Shown: one piece after another, positions 1-11,229 of the stretch
How positions within the stretch are numbered: position 1 is the first letter of the stretch
How the letters are laid out: each line of letters begins with the position of its first letter
Source of the DNA: Mesaphorura yosii
Taxonomy: Eukaryota; Arthropoda; Collembola; Poduromorpha; Tullbergiidae
Direction of reading: 5' to 3'
NCBI GenBank assembly: GCA_009869945.1
Contig: WIXG01000129.1
Span: 62,001 to 126,000 of the forward strand
Length of the DNA stretch: 64,000 nt
Notes under the pieces: generated by a model
Seen by the model: only the letters and a program-made list of their open reading frames with translations
Told to the model about the DNA's origin: nothing
The model's database searches: none
Translations under genes and position numbers: made by a program

Positions 1-489
1 CGCTCATTAAGTGGACTGTACGACAAACTTCAAGGATTTTACGACAATGGCATTCATCATTTGCTGATTTTGGTGAAAGATAAAGAGAAGAGACTCTTTG
101 GAGCCTTCGTAGACTCTAAATTGCAGTGCTCTGCTGAGAAATATGAAGCTGAGCATTCCGTGCTGTTCCAATGCACACCAAACTTTGAGATAATTGGTGA
201 GAATCAAAGCAGCGTCAAATGCAGAAGCGATTGCCTTGAAATAGGAGATTCGGAGTAAGGAAACCGTAAGCATTTTAAAACGTTTACACGGACATTTATG
301 ATTTTTGCCCTTTGTAGTGGGAAATACAGCATTTGGCTCGATGAGCATCTTAAGAGTGGAAAGCTGGAGCAGTATGCAAAAATTAACACAAAAGCGGGAG
401 GATCAGCTTCTGATGTTGCGTATACCTCAACAAAATCGTACTCTTTTCAAATTAAGACATTGGAGTGTTGGATATTTGGATGTAAATAG
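1..489 (+). CDS. TLDc-domain protein, 3' part (5' end outside window)
   Basis: Two exons are visible: 1-254 (open from the window edge in frame 1) and 318-489, joined by a 63-nt GT-AG intron in phase 2. The protein covers most of a TLDc domain: RSLSGLYDKL, then LLILVKDKEKRLFGAF, and the C-terminal core WLDEHLKSG with ending FQIKTLECWIFG, the usual TLDc finish (hydrophobic-K-x-x-E-x-W). TLDc proteins (OXR1, NCOA7, TLDC2, TBC1D24) are linked to oxidative-stress protection and V-ATPase binding. Which subgroup this belongs to cannot be told without the N-terminus. It is the upstream member of a tandem pair with the next gene; both have the same intron in the same phase before the WLDEH/WLNEH segment. 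A possible polyadenylation signal AATAAA lies at 796-801. Confidence 0.85.
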
Positions 490-1527
490 AAGGACAAATG
501 AAGCATCGGAGGCGTCCTACACTCAAGCAAGGCTGTGACTGCGCACATGCACAGGTGGTCAATATATCACTTTATGCCCAGAAATGAGCGTGTACTACTT
601 TTAGCCACATTGATTTTACTTGCCGACAATCATTTGTTTTTTGTTCATCGCATTTCCAAACGACCTCCAGTAATACATAGTCAATATTACATAATTAGCA
701 TAAGTTTATCAATAACGAGTGTGCTAATTAAAAAGACGCAAGTAGATAAGATCGTCGTTGATAGTCCGCGCATGGAATAGAACATATAAGCAGGAAATAA
801 AACTGAATCCGGTCTCTCCGCTCTAATCACGTCAACTTGTTTGCTTCCACTTCTGCCTTTTTGTTCGCTGCGCATTGACGATTCAATTGATTTTGTGAAT
901 TCAGGACCGACAATGGAATTTGAGCTCTTAAAACATGTCTGGCATGAAAAAGTTATGTGCGCCTCGGAAATGACAAGACTGCTAATTTGAATGGCATTGA
1001 CATCTGTGTGAATAGATGAATTGGGTCGTATTCATACTCTATTTTGTATTACACTTTATGCATTCAGGTATCGTAACCGTACCCAATTTTGTATCACAAT
1101 TTTGTGCACACAGCCTGTGCGACTAAAAATACTACCAATTTGTAAACGTATTGTCAGGTGAAATTAACACTCTTAACACCTGAGTCCTGAGCACCATTTA
1201 TTTCGTTCTGGGCTGGCTGGCTTCTTGCGTTGGAATACTTGCACTACAAATTAGAAAGGCTTGCAGCCTGAGCTTGAGTGGACGGAGTTGTACAATTGTA
1301 GACTCAAAGCAGCTTCGACTCTGATTGTTGAAGTTTAGGACGAGAGGAAAGCTTCTACCTTCTGTTCTGACGCACATTCCAGGCTGGGCAAAGTTTATTT
1401 CTGAAGGATAATTAGCGCAACGTCCACCCTCGTTAATTGTGGTCATATATAAACTCGTTAAGTCCAACTGGAGTTCCAGTCACGCTTTCATCTTTCCACA
1501 TAAACAAGCGAGGCGTTTCTCCCGAAA
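490..1527. other. Intergenic region between the two TLDc genes
   Basis: No credible coding exon. It should hold the 3' UTR of the first TLDc gene (AATAAA at 796-801) and, near its right end, the core promoter of the second. Confidence 0.6.
1446..1481 (+). promoter_or_regulatory. TATA box and initiator-like site of the second TLDc gene
   Basis: TATATAAA at 1446-1453 is followed about 30 nt later by TTCCAGTCAC (A at 1478), a fair arthropod initiator. The predicted ATG is at 1528, giving a 5' UTR of roughly 50 nt. The spacing is what makes this convincing; it has not been tested. Confidence 0.55.
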
Positions 1528-2966
1528 ATGGGTTTCTTACGCAAGCTATCTCAAGACAACAGGAACGACCCGACATTTGTTTCCATTGTTAGAACAATGC
1601 ACCGGAAGATTTCAGAAGGAAACCGGTCACATGCACCAAAACCTCCAGCACGAAAAGTATCGGAACGAGTCCAACCGGATCAGCTTCCGCCTCTTCCTCC
1701 TCCTCGCAGAGGGAGGAAGGTTCAGCTCCAGGATGGAAATTCGGCTCGCAAGCTTGCGACACCGCATCAATCGACTAGAATAACTTCAAAAGAAAATCAA
1801 ATTGCTCTTCCGAAGGTGCCGCGCAAGATTTCTGCGGACAACTATCTATCCGCTTCTGCCGCACCACGACGGCCCAGCATGATCAGTGATGGGTGCCTAC
1901 GTCTTGACCGTTCATTTTCAGCAACACCAGAGCGCAAACTCTCTGAATCCGTGTCGGAATACGTAAGTCTTTGCATTTGACTCGGTCGCGGAGATCTTAA
2001 AGTTTTAGAATGGCTTGAATTAAATGGAGTTCGTTTTTCTTTCGTTTAGCTTGTAGTGTTAAGCGAAGAGTTGAAGACGGTTTGGCTTCCGGAAGGACTT
2101 CGCGAGCCAGAGTTAATTGTTGGGCTCTCGGAGATTTTGGACAGTAAGAACCATTTTTTAATTGCAAGTTGTGCCCAACCCACAAAATATTCACGTGATG
2201 AATGAATCATCTTCCTTTCAGTTGACGATGTTTTGAATATTTCAAGTATGATGAACTTTGGAGAGTAAGTGCAAACGATTTGCAAAAACAGGCTATTTTT
2301 AGATCTTTCTTTCGTATTTCGCACGACCATCGGATATGGAATGTAATTTATGCGTCTGATTTCAGACCCTCCTGGCACCTTACTTTTTCCACGTCGTTGG
2401 ATCATCACTCTCTTAGTGCATTGTACAAGAAGATTGAGCAGTTTCAGCAAACAACTAACAATGGGAATCTCCTAATTGTACTGAAAGATACGCACAAGCA
2501 TGTCTTCGGTGCGCTGATGACCTCACGCAGCAAACATTGCGACTACTTTGATGTTTACAACCACACAACACTCTTCCACTGTCGCCCATTCAGACCGTTC
2601 CAATCCTGGTTGGGTGAGCAGAAACATGTGGTCAGAAAATACGCGGATGCGTTCTACGTGGGCTTGAAACAGTAAGTCAGAGCCGAACGATGACACGCCT
2701 ACCAAATTAAAGTGGATGGGAAAAATTCTTGGGAGCAATTATTCTAACTTATGCATATGTCTTCTTCCAGTATGGACTGTGGCCTCTGGTTAAACGAGCA
2801 TCTGAAGACTGGAAGAATTCAGGAGTACGACATGAATCTTGGTCTTGCTTCTAGTCTCTGCCTTCGTTCCACAGAAAATAGCGCGCTCACGCTAAACAAT
2901 ATGGAAGCTTTGGAGTACAATTTTCAAATCAAAGCTCTGGAGTGCTGGAGTTTCAGCTACAAATAA
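1528..2966 (+). CDS. TLDc-domain protein (OXR1/NCOA7-like)
   Basis: Exons 1528-1962, 2050-2143, 2222-2264, 2366-2671 and 2771-2966 give 357 aa. Residues 1-145 are basic and proline-rich (PPLPPPRRGR) and probably disordered. A linker containing LSEILD follows, resembling the segment before the TLDc core in OXR1/NCOA7. The TLDc domain runs from about 190 to the end: WHLTFSTSLDHHSLSALY, then LLIVLKDTHKHVFGALM, CGLWLNEHLKTG and the ending FQIKALECWSF. The family is tied to oxidation resistance and V-ATPase regulation; no catalytic residues are established. No LysM or GRAM domain is seen, so this is a short OXR1-type form. The upstream gene is its paralog with the same splice phase near the end. 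The start is the first ATG downstream of a well-placed TATA box. Confidence 0.85.
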
Positions 2967-3544
2967 TTTCACACTAAGCATGTCATGAGTCAAGAGTCAG
3001 AAAGGCGTAACGCGTAGGCGTAACAGATATTATAATTGTTATGCTGAACTAGGTTGAATGTGAGGTACAATCTGTGGACGTTCCACGTCTTCATCAGCAT
3101 CATGTAATGGTTCGTAACTTTCGACGCGCACTTGTTTGTAAATATTGTGTAAATTATTATTGTAGAATTATGCAGCAGCTTGTCTGCGCATTGCCCTACA
3201 GTAGTACTAGGAATAGGACCATTTAATTGTAAGCGTAACGAATATCGCGAATGGCAAAATGCATGTGATAAATACGATGAAGCCTATTAAAACTCGTACG
3301 TCTAAACTTGACACAACGGTTCCTTATCTTATCTCGTTAGCGCAGAACACACGAGGGAATGGTTTCGTTCGCGAGTTGAGTGAACTTGATCTGTTTGCTA
3401 AAGCTCAGTGCGCATTCAGCAACTTAAAAGTGAACTAGTCGACTTACTACGCCAATAAATGAATCGTGAAGATTCAGGCAAATGAGAGATATTAAATATA
3501 AAGATCGTTAATTGAGTGGCCTTGCTTAGGTTGAAATTTTAACC
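2967..3544. other. Intergenic region
   Basis: No coding exon seen. It holds the presumed 3' UTR of the TLDc gene and the 5' flank of the first GH35 gene. An A/T-rich stretch ATATTAAATATAAAG near 3488 may serve as a core promoter. Confidence 0.5.
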
Positions 3545-6359
3545 ATGGAGTCAGCTTTGTATTCACGAACTTGGTGTCTAATTCTTGGCGTTTTAATCGT
3601 GGACAATTTCCCATCATCTTTGGCAGCGAATAGAACGTTCTCAATTGATTTTGAAAACGACCAATTTCTTAAGGATGGGCAACCATTTCGGTACGTGTCT
3701 GGTTCAGTGCACTACTTCCGCATGGTCGAGGGAAGCTGGGACTCCACACTCAAGAAAATGCGTCTCGGCGGATTAAATGCAATAGAAATGTAATTCAGTT
3801 CGATTCAGTTGTAATTATGCCACTATAGCTGGCTAGCCTCATAATTCCTGTAAAGCTATGTAGAGTGGTCATCACATCAACCAAATCCCGACGAACAACG
3901 GTTTGACGGGAACCTGGACTTGCTTGAGTTCTTGCGACTCGCGCAGCAGAATGACCTCCTCGTGATATTTCGACCAGGGCCTTACTTGGACGCTGAGAGA
4001 GACATGGTATGAAATTATTCTCGTCTTTCCTGCGTCCAGAAGCGTAACTGTCCTGCCCTGTACTCTTTACTTCTGCAAATTTATAGGGCGGCCTGCCTCA
4101 GTGGCTATTATGGAAATATCCAGGAATTAAGCTACGGACCACTGACCTAGGTGATGGCCAGCAGTGTTTACTTTTCTTCAAAGTATTTGCATCCGCCTTT
4201 GATAACTTGATAAACAAAGTCATTCAACTATGACCAGACTTTAAAACTGCGGTGACAAAATGGTTCAACACGCTGCTCCCTCTTGTTGTTCCGTACTTAT
4301 ACCAAAATGGAGGTCCGATCATTATGATCCAGGTAGCGAAGCGAGTTCCGAGTTCTTAAAGCTTATCTGTACTTTCAGACTCTATGAACATGTTTGTTTC
4401 TGACATTCTGGCTAGGTTGAGAATGAGTACGGCGGTATTGGCTGTGATACAGAATACAAAGAGTGGACGCGTGACTTGATAGTTTCGAAAGTCGGGTCTG
4501 ACGTTGTCCTCTTTACAAACGACAGTCCGGAAGAAAAGAAACTGAAATGTGGACTCATCGAAGGAGTAATGCCGACGCTTGACTTTGCTCCAAGTAATCC
4601 TCTCAGGCACACACAGCCCAAAAAGTATTCTCATCTAGATTACAAGTTCTGTAATTGATTTCAGAATCGAAGGCCGAAGTCAAGGCCGCGTTTGATCTGT
4701 TACGGAAGTATTGGCCCGAAGGTCCTCTCGTTGTTTCTGAATATGTGAGACCAACTCCAAATCTCAAGTCTGAGATACTCACGATTACACCAGTTTCTTG
4801 TTATGTTTTCCATTAGTATCCCGGATGGTTTGATTTCTGGGGAAAGCCGCATAATACAAAGTCACCAGCGAAAGTTGCATCAGAGCTTGACAGTTTGCTG
4901 TCAGCCGGAGTAAATGTAAACATTTACATGTATTACGGTGGGACGTCCTTCGGGTTTGGCTCCGGAGCCAGTATTCCAGGTGGTGTCTTTTACTCAAACC
5001 CAACTTCCTATGATTACGATGCTCCGCTGAGTGAAGCCGGTGATCCAACCAGGAAATACTTTGCAATTAAGCAAGTGATCTCTCAGGTGAAAGTTCTATA
5101 GCTCATGATTTAGATATTCATATCAACTGAACGTGGCAATCTTTTCAATTCAATTTGTCCGAAACTAGTATCTGGAAGTTCCAAAGGATGACGGGAAGTC
5201 CTCCAAGAAAGGGAAGTATGGAAAACTGATTTTGGAACCTTTGGTTGCAATTCTTGACGCAGCAGTCCTGAATGAACTCTCGCCGCATCCAGTGACAAGG
5301 CAGGGCCACTATTCTTTAAAACGTTGTTGATGGTGGTCTATGCACGAAACTCCCGACTCAACTGTGTCTTAATGCTTGTGCTTCAGGTTGATTCCTCAAA
5401 CATTTGAGCAGCTTCAAGTGGGCACAGGATTTGTACTTTATGAAACCACTGTTAATGTGCTAACTCCAGACCCAGCATTACTCAGCGTCTCGGAAGTACG
5501 GGACAGGGCTTATGTGTTCGTGGACAAAGTACTGATAAGAACTAAATTTCTGCACTATGCATTGACTCGAGAAGATAATAGCTAGTTTTCTTACGAAGGA
5601 ATTTGCTGGGGTTTTGTCGAGGACAGAAAACATCACATCGCTTCCCGTTTTTGTATCAAAAGGTTCACATCTACAAATTCTCGTGGAAAGTCTCGGCCAT
5701 CCTGCTTGGGGGCTGAATATTGGTGAAAGCAAGGTGAAGCACATTTGTTCGCTTTTTTAAAGTTGATGAGAACTCTTTGTCGAAACGCCTACGTAACTAC
5801 AGGGAATTTTAGGACAAGTGCAACTTGGTCGGCATGTTCTGGGGCAATGGACACACTACGCACTTGGGAACTTGAATCCCATTCGGGACAGCTCTTTCCG
5901 TCTACGATTCACGTCAAACGAGTATGCTGACCCTCGCAGAGCAGGAATGACGTTCATGGCGTTATTTACAGTTGGAAACAAAACTCAACCGGATCCACTC
6001 GATACTTTTGTTAGAGTTGATGGCTGGAGAAAGGTAAAACGCTTCACTAAAATCCATGTCAATAAATTCTCCTTGAGTCTCGAATTCTGTTTAATCAGGG
6101 AATCATACTGATAAATGGTTTCACTCTTGGACATTATTGGCCCGTGATGGGGCCACAAGAGACGCTGTACTTGCCGGCACCACTCCTGCACCGGTATCCA
6201 ACGCAAAACTCGCTGGTGCTCCTAGAATTGGAGTCGGTTCCTCTGGCATGCTTTAAGACTCTGCAAAATTCGTCGTATTCTGGGGCAGACAATTGCTTCA
6301 TAGAACTAACTGATACTCATGTGATCGATGGTCCAACGCCGTATCAAGCGAATGAATAA
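3545..6359 (+). CDS. GLB1-like: Beta-galactosidase, glycoside hydrolase family 35 (copy A)
   Basis: Twelve exons: 3545-3789, 3856-4006, 4087-4150, 4238-4332, 4416-4593, 4665-4744, 4817-5086, 5169-5299, 5387-5528, 5599-5733, 5803-6033, 6099-6359; 660 aa, close to the usual ~650-680 aa of animal GLB1. It should remove terminal beta-galactose in lysosomes or as a secreted digestive enzyme; a signal peptide covers about residues 1-28. GH35 landmarks: [34 protein letters not shown], the acid/base Glu in VENEYG (E189), the nucleophile Glu in VVSEYYPGW (E270), YYGGTSFGFGSG and the C-terminal GILGQVQLG and INGFTLGHYWP. The GPYLDAERDM segment has Asp where GPYICAE is usual. Intron 8 starts with GC (AAG|GCAGGG). 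AATAAA overlaps the stop (6355-6360), with a second at 6468-6473. Confidence 0.93.
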
Positions 6360-6705
6360 AATACATTGTTCTCTTTCGTGAGCCTGCAATGATTAAGCTT
6401 TTTCAGCACTCAGTTGGATATTTGTGCCTGCGCCCTGCGCTCCAGAGCGGATGTTATTTAATACTCAAATAAAATTGTATATTGAACATTACATCGCAGC
6501 CTGAGTCATGCTAACATTAATATCGTCTTACATGCTTATATCAATGTTCGGCTCAACTACAGCTGCAGCAGAGGTCAATCATCAGCTGGCGTGCGTGAGC
6601 CGACAGTTTAGTAGTGCATGGACTTGGCTGTGACTGGGCTGGAAACTGACTTTTATTTTAAGTTTTGTATTCGCTGGGCTCAATTCTCTGCAATTGCGTT
6701 CTAAA
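6360..6705. other. Spacer between the tandem beta-galactosidases
   Basis: Contains the 3' UTR of copy A (AATAAA at 6468-6473) and the promoter side of copy B. No coding signal and no clear TATA box. Confidence 0.5.
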
Positions 6706-9630
6706 ATGCATCAGCATCGAAGTTCGTGTGCATTAGTTCTAGTGTCATTGATTTTGGCATGCATTGGCATTGGTCTTTGTATCAGTTTGACCAACAATCA
6801 GAGCGCTCCTGATACCAGCGGCAGCAAATACTTCAGGTCATTCACAATTGACTACGCCAGAAATACATTCATGAAGGATGGACAGGATTTTCGCTACATT
6901 TCCGGTTCCTTTCACTACTTTCGGTCCGTTCCGGAGTACTGGGACGATGTCATGAAGAAGTTCCGATTAGCCGGGCTCAATGCTGTGCAAACGTAAGGGT
7001 TTTCATGACTTAACGGGAGTATTGAAACAGATTGCGGTTTCGTGTTCCTAGTTATGTGGAATGGTCTTCTCACCAATCGAGCCCTGCTGAGAAGTTCAAT
7101 TTTAATGGACATTTGAACCTATTCAAGTACTTGGATATTGCAATGCAAAACGATTTGCTAGTCATTTTGAGGCCCGGCCCGTATATTTGTGCAGAAAGAG
7201 ACATGGTATGTGAATTAGGCACATGAAAGCTCTACTTTATCCATAGCAGGGGAAACAAATTAGACAATGTAATTGTAGGGCGGACTTCCAGCTTGGTTAT
7301 TGTGGCAGAAGTTGAACATTTCGTTGAGAAGCAATGATCTGGGTAAATTTCACCAGTACTAATTGACTAATTAAAGCAATGATGTAATACACGATGCAAT
7401 GTAACCATTTCAGAGTATATCTATTTTGTCTCAAAATGGTTTGACCATTTGCTTCCCAAACTCCGACCATACATGTATGCCAACGGTGGTCCGATCATCA
7501 TGATCCAGGTTAAGACCCCGTTCATTATGACAATCGCTTATACCCAGAATATAAGTGGCGGCTTGAGTTTCAGGTGGAAAACGAGTATGGAAGCTTTGGG
7601 TGTGACAAGCAATACCCTTCGTTCTTGCGTGATCTCATAAAATTGCACCTTGGGGAAGACATCGTTCTCTTTACGACTGACGGAAATGGAGCTTCCTATT
7701 TGAAATGTGGAACTGTGCCAGACGTTTATCCGGTATGAATGCGAGCGGCAGCACGCTTGTTTTCTTGACGGGAACCGCTACTTAATGTACAATTCTCTAA
7801 AGACAATAGATTTTGGACCACAGAAGCGTGCCTCGGTGAACGAATCATTTGAAATTATGAGACAGTTCGCACCGCGAGGTCCGCTGATCAACTCAGAATG
7901 TATGTGAGGTAATAATGAACTTTGACAAAGCGAATATTGAGCTGCATAAGGCAAGGTTCTGGCCCCAATCAGTTTATCCTGGGTGGCTGGATCATTGGAG
8001 CAAGCCTCACAGTACCCAAAGATCATCCGATGTCGTGTCCACATTGCGTGACATGTTGACCCTAGGAGCAAATGTAAACATCTACATGTTTTATGGTGGA
8101 ACGTCTTTTGGGTATGGATCTGGCTCCGACATTGATGGTAGCATGTTTGACCCTTGTCCTACATCATATGTGAGTATTGACTATATTTCTTAATTAAATG
8201 GTATGGAATAGTGTATAAGACTATGCAATCGTACCTAGGACTATGATGCACCACTTAATGAAGCCAGGGACCCGACCATAAAATACTTTGCAATCAAAGA
8301 CACGATTTCTCAGGTACTCAACTAGTCTCTTAAAAGTCAGGCCAGGTTTGATTGTATTAGCAAGACACAGAATCTTGTGTGTTGGCCATCGTAGTTCATC
8401 TCAGTTCCAGCGAAGGATCCACTTTTCTCGCCAAAAGCAGCATATGGGCATGTACGGATGGAAGAATTTACGCATCTTCTGGACACTAACTTTTTGAAAA
8501 TATTTTCCCCAAAACCGATTGAGGCGTAAGTTGAGAACTGCTGTTGTATAAGAATTCATGTCATGCAAAATATGCGTTCGTGCAGGACTCGTCCGCTATC
8601 TTTCGAAGAGCTAAAGACGGGAGCAGGATTTGTGCTGTACTCCACGCGCGTGGATTTCAAGACGACCGATCCGGTGCTTTTATCAATACCCGAATTAAAG
8701 GACAGGGCGTACGTGTACGTGAATAAGGTTCGCCTATTGTGTTCAAAGCTTTACTCACAGACTGATCTTTGAAAGTTGGTGTAGTAAACTTATTTATTTC
8801 TGAAGAGATTCACTGGCGTTTTATCTCGATCCGAGGAAATCCTCACAATTCCAATTCGCATTCGGAAAGGCCAACACTTGTCAATTCTTGTAGAAAATCA
8901 AGGTCGCGTGTGTTTTGGAAACCACATAGGAGAACATAAGGTAAACATGTTGGTTTGGACAGAATGCAAACAATGTTTGCATTTCTAAATTCCTTGCTCA
9001 CAGGGGTTGGGAAGCGTCGTGAAACTCGGAGTGAGACAGCTCAATCAAGTCTGGACAATGCACAAAATTGGTGAACTAAACGGGAAGCAGCTGGCAAAAT
9101 ACGCCATCACAAAGAAGAATGCGACCACGCCTCACTCTTCAATGGGACTTGGCTTTTACTTCGGCAATTTTAGCATAAAAAGGAATGAGACAAACTCAAC
9201 CACTGCATATCCGTTGGACACTTTTGTCAGACTTGATAACTGGAGTAAGGTATGAGCACCACGCACCAGTCTACAAAGACACTCTGGACCAAAGTATTAA
9301 GCACATTGCTTTGGGCTCTTATAAGAATCGACTGACACAATTCTTTTCAACACGCAGGGAACCATTTGGATTAATGGGTTTAATCTCGGACGGTATTGGC
9401 CGGCAGTTGGCCCTCAACAAACGCTGTACTTGCCCGGACCGTTATTAAAGTTTAGTCCTGCCGTAAACACCTTCGTAATATTCGAGTTGCAAGAGGCACC
9501 AGATTCTTGTGATACTTCGAATCCTGCAGGCCAAAGTCATAATTGCTCAGTAACCTTAACTGATATCCATGTACTTGATGGTCCCACTCCACATGAAAGT
9601 CTTATTTTAGATGGCGTATCTCCAATTTAG
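6706..9630 (+). CDS. GLB1-like: Beta-galactosidase, glycoside hydrolase family 35 (copy B)
   Basis: Thirteen exons: 6706-6992, 7052-7205, 7279-7342, 7414-7508, 7574-7732, 7803-7899, 7973-8169, 8239-8313, 8395-8525, 8586-8727, 8806-8940, 9004-9249, 9358-9630; 684 aa. The N-terminus is a signal peptide or signal anchor (hydrophobic about 11-28). GH35 motifs: [36 protein letters not shown], acid/base Glu in VENEYG (E204), nucleophile Glu in [14 protein letters not shown] (E285), [12 protein letters not shown] and [16 protein letters not shown]. Most exons match copy A in length and phase (64, 95, 131, 142 and 135 nt are identical). It differs by an extra intron at 8170-8238, and by a shifted intron in the TIDFGP region (phase 0 here, phase 1 in A). 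Its motifs are nearer the family consensus than those of copy A. AATAAA at 9724-9729. Confidence 0.93.
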
Positions 9631-9977
9631 TACCGGACCCTGGCTAAGTCCAAAGTTTTATGAATTCCCAATTTATAAGTCTGTTGAGGGATTGTGAGTC
9701 ATGAACTTATGAGCAAGGGCATAAATAAATCAGTTTGGTTGAATGTAACAGCCGTAGCGTTGTGATATGAGATTTTATCTTATGTATTGCATACTAATAA
9801 CTGGACAAAATACTTCAAAATAGCTCGACTTCTTCGAAATGAAATATTCCACCCGTACGGTCTGGAATTTTCTTTTCGGTCACTTCGTGTACCCTCAAAG
9901 CTAACGACGTTGACGTGACGTGTCGTGCCCATTCTGCATTTATTGTTTGTAACACATACTACATACACGGTGTCACG
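9631..9977. other. Intergenic region
   Basis: 3' UTR of beta-galactosidase B (AATAAA 9724-9729) and 5' flank of the CAP gene. No coding exon recognised. Confidence 0.5.
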
Positions 9978-10833
9978 ATGCTGGTGAATTCGCCCCTTGG
10001 ATTCGGTCTCGGGGTTTTGGTGATAGTCCTGCTAGTTTCCAGTCACTCTTCACAGGCCAGGGCAGTCTTCAAGTTGAGGAATTCGGTAATTATTTGGCAG
10101 CTCGAATTGAGATCAGCATAACACTATCATGTTTTCTCTTCCGCGCATAGAAAGCAACAAGGGAATTTACTGCACAATCTGCAAACGACGCTCAGAATTG
10201 CTGCCGTGCTCTTCATGGCGCTGCTCCTCTCGAGTTGGACAGCAATGTGAGTAAACGTAAATGTAAGCAATTTCACAGGTTCCCATATAACTTACGCCCA
10301 TCTGTACAGATAAGTGTCGTAGCTCAAAACTGGGCGAATTATTTAGCAAGCATTGACGATCTAGAGCACAGCTCCAATGGTTATGGAGAGAATCTGTTCG
10401 CTGGCAATCCCGGCTTGGTGGATAATGGAGAAATTCCAATTTATTACTGGTATAACGAGTCAACCGGGTACGACTACAACATAAATTCAGCACAGAATGC
10501 AGGTGAGATTTGAATTAGCAGTGATTAATTTTCAAAATACTCGCTTAACTCTAATCGAACGAGTCTTATTTCGCAGGGCATTTCACTCAAATGGTGTGGC
10601 AGGCCACGGAACGCAGTGGATTCGGCATTGCATCAACCTCAGACTGGACCTACGTTGTGGCAAATTATGACCCGCCTGGAAATGCCGGTGACTACACAGA
10701 TAATGTGTCACCTCCGAGTGGTACAAATAACTGCTTTGGGAACCTCGATATTCAGGCACTGGACCTTGCATTTTATTCTGCACAAGTAAAAATAAATGCA
10801 AAATGTATATCATTGGATCATGCATATGAATAA
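9978..10833 (+). CDS. Secreted CAP-domain (SCP/TAPS, CRISP/GAPR-1-like) protein
   Basis: Four exons, 9978-10085, 10151-10246, 10310-10502 and 10577-10833, encode 217 aa. A signal peptide spans about 1-30 (LGVLVIVLLVSSHSSQARA). The CAP core follows: NCCRALHGAAPLELD, VVAQNWANYLA, the GYGENLF box, a WYNE segment, HFTQMVWQATERSGFGIA and YVVANYDPPGN. The usual CAP tetrad can be placed at His88, Glu95, Glu118 and His134. There is no cysteine-rich C-terminal domain, so this is a compact single-CAP secreted protein like GAPR-1 or some venom-allergen-like proteins. The exact activity (sterol or lipid binding, other) is unknown for most members. The polyadenylation signal AATAAA (10829-10834) overlaps the stop codon, so the 3' UTR is probably very short. 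Confidence 0.9.
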
Positions 10834-11229
10834 ACTACGAGTTCTAGGTAATCCATAAAAATATTTTCATAATTTTAATACTATTCAAATTCTCAGCGAA
10901 TCTGCATAATGCTTTCAGATTATAAAGTAAAAGTTGACCGACCCCGGGCAGACGCGTCTCGACTATCATTTTCATCTGTATAACAACTTGTGCAATTCCA
11001 AACCTGTACAAAGTTTTGTAAACTGACGAATGATTGGTTGAGTACGCGTTCCGCAGTCTCCGCCAAAGGTACGGAAAGATCGTCGTTCCTACTTTGTGCG
11101 GCCAGTAGCTGCGTCAATACTAAAGAATTCTGTCCAAGTGCACTTCAGTGATTTTGAAGTTCGTTACGCTACGACTACGGTTTTGTCGTAATTACTTTTA
11201 ACTGTGGCAAACTGTGAACCGCATTCAAG
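10834..11229. other. Intergenic region upstream of the BTB gene
   Basis: No coding exon seen; presumed 3' end of the CAP transcript and promoter of the BTB gene. Confidence 0.45.
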
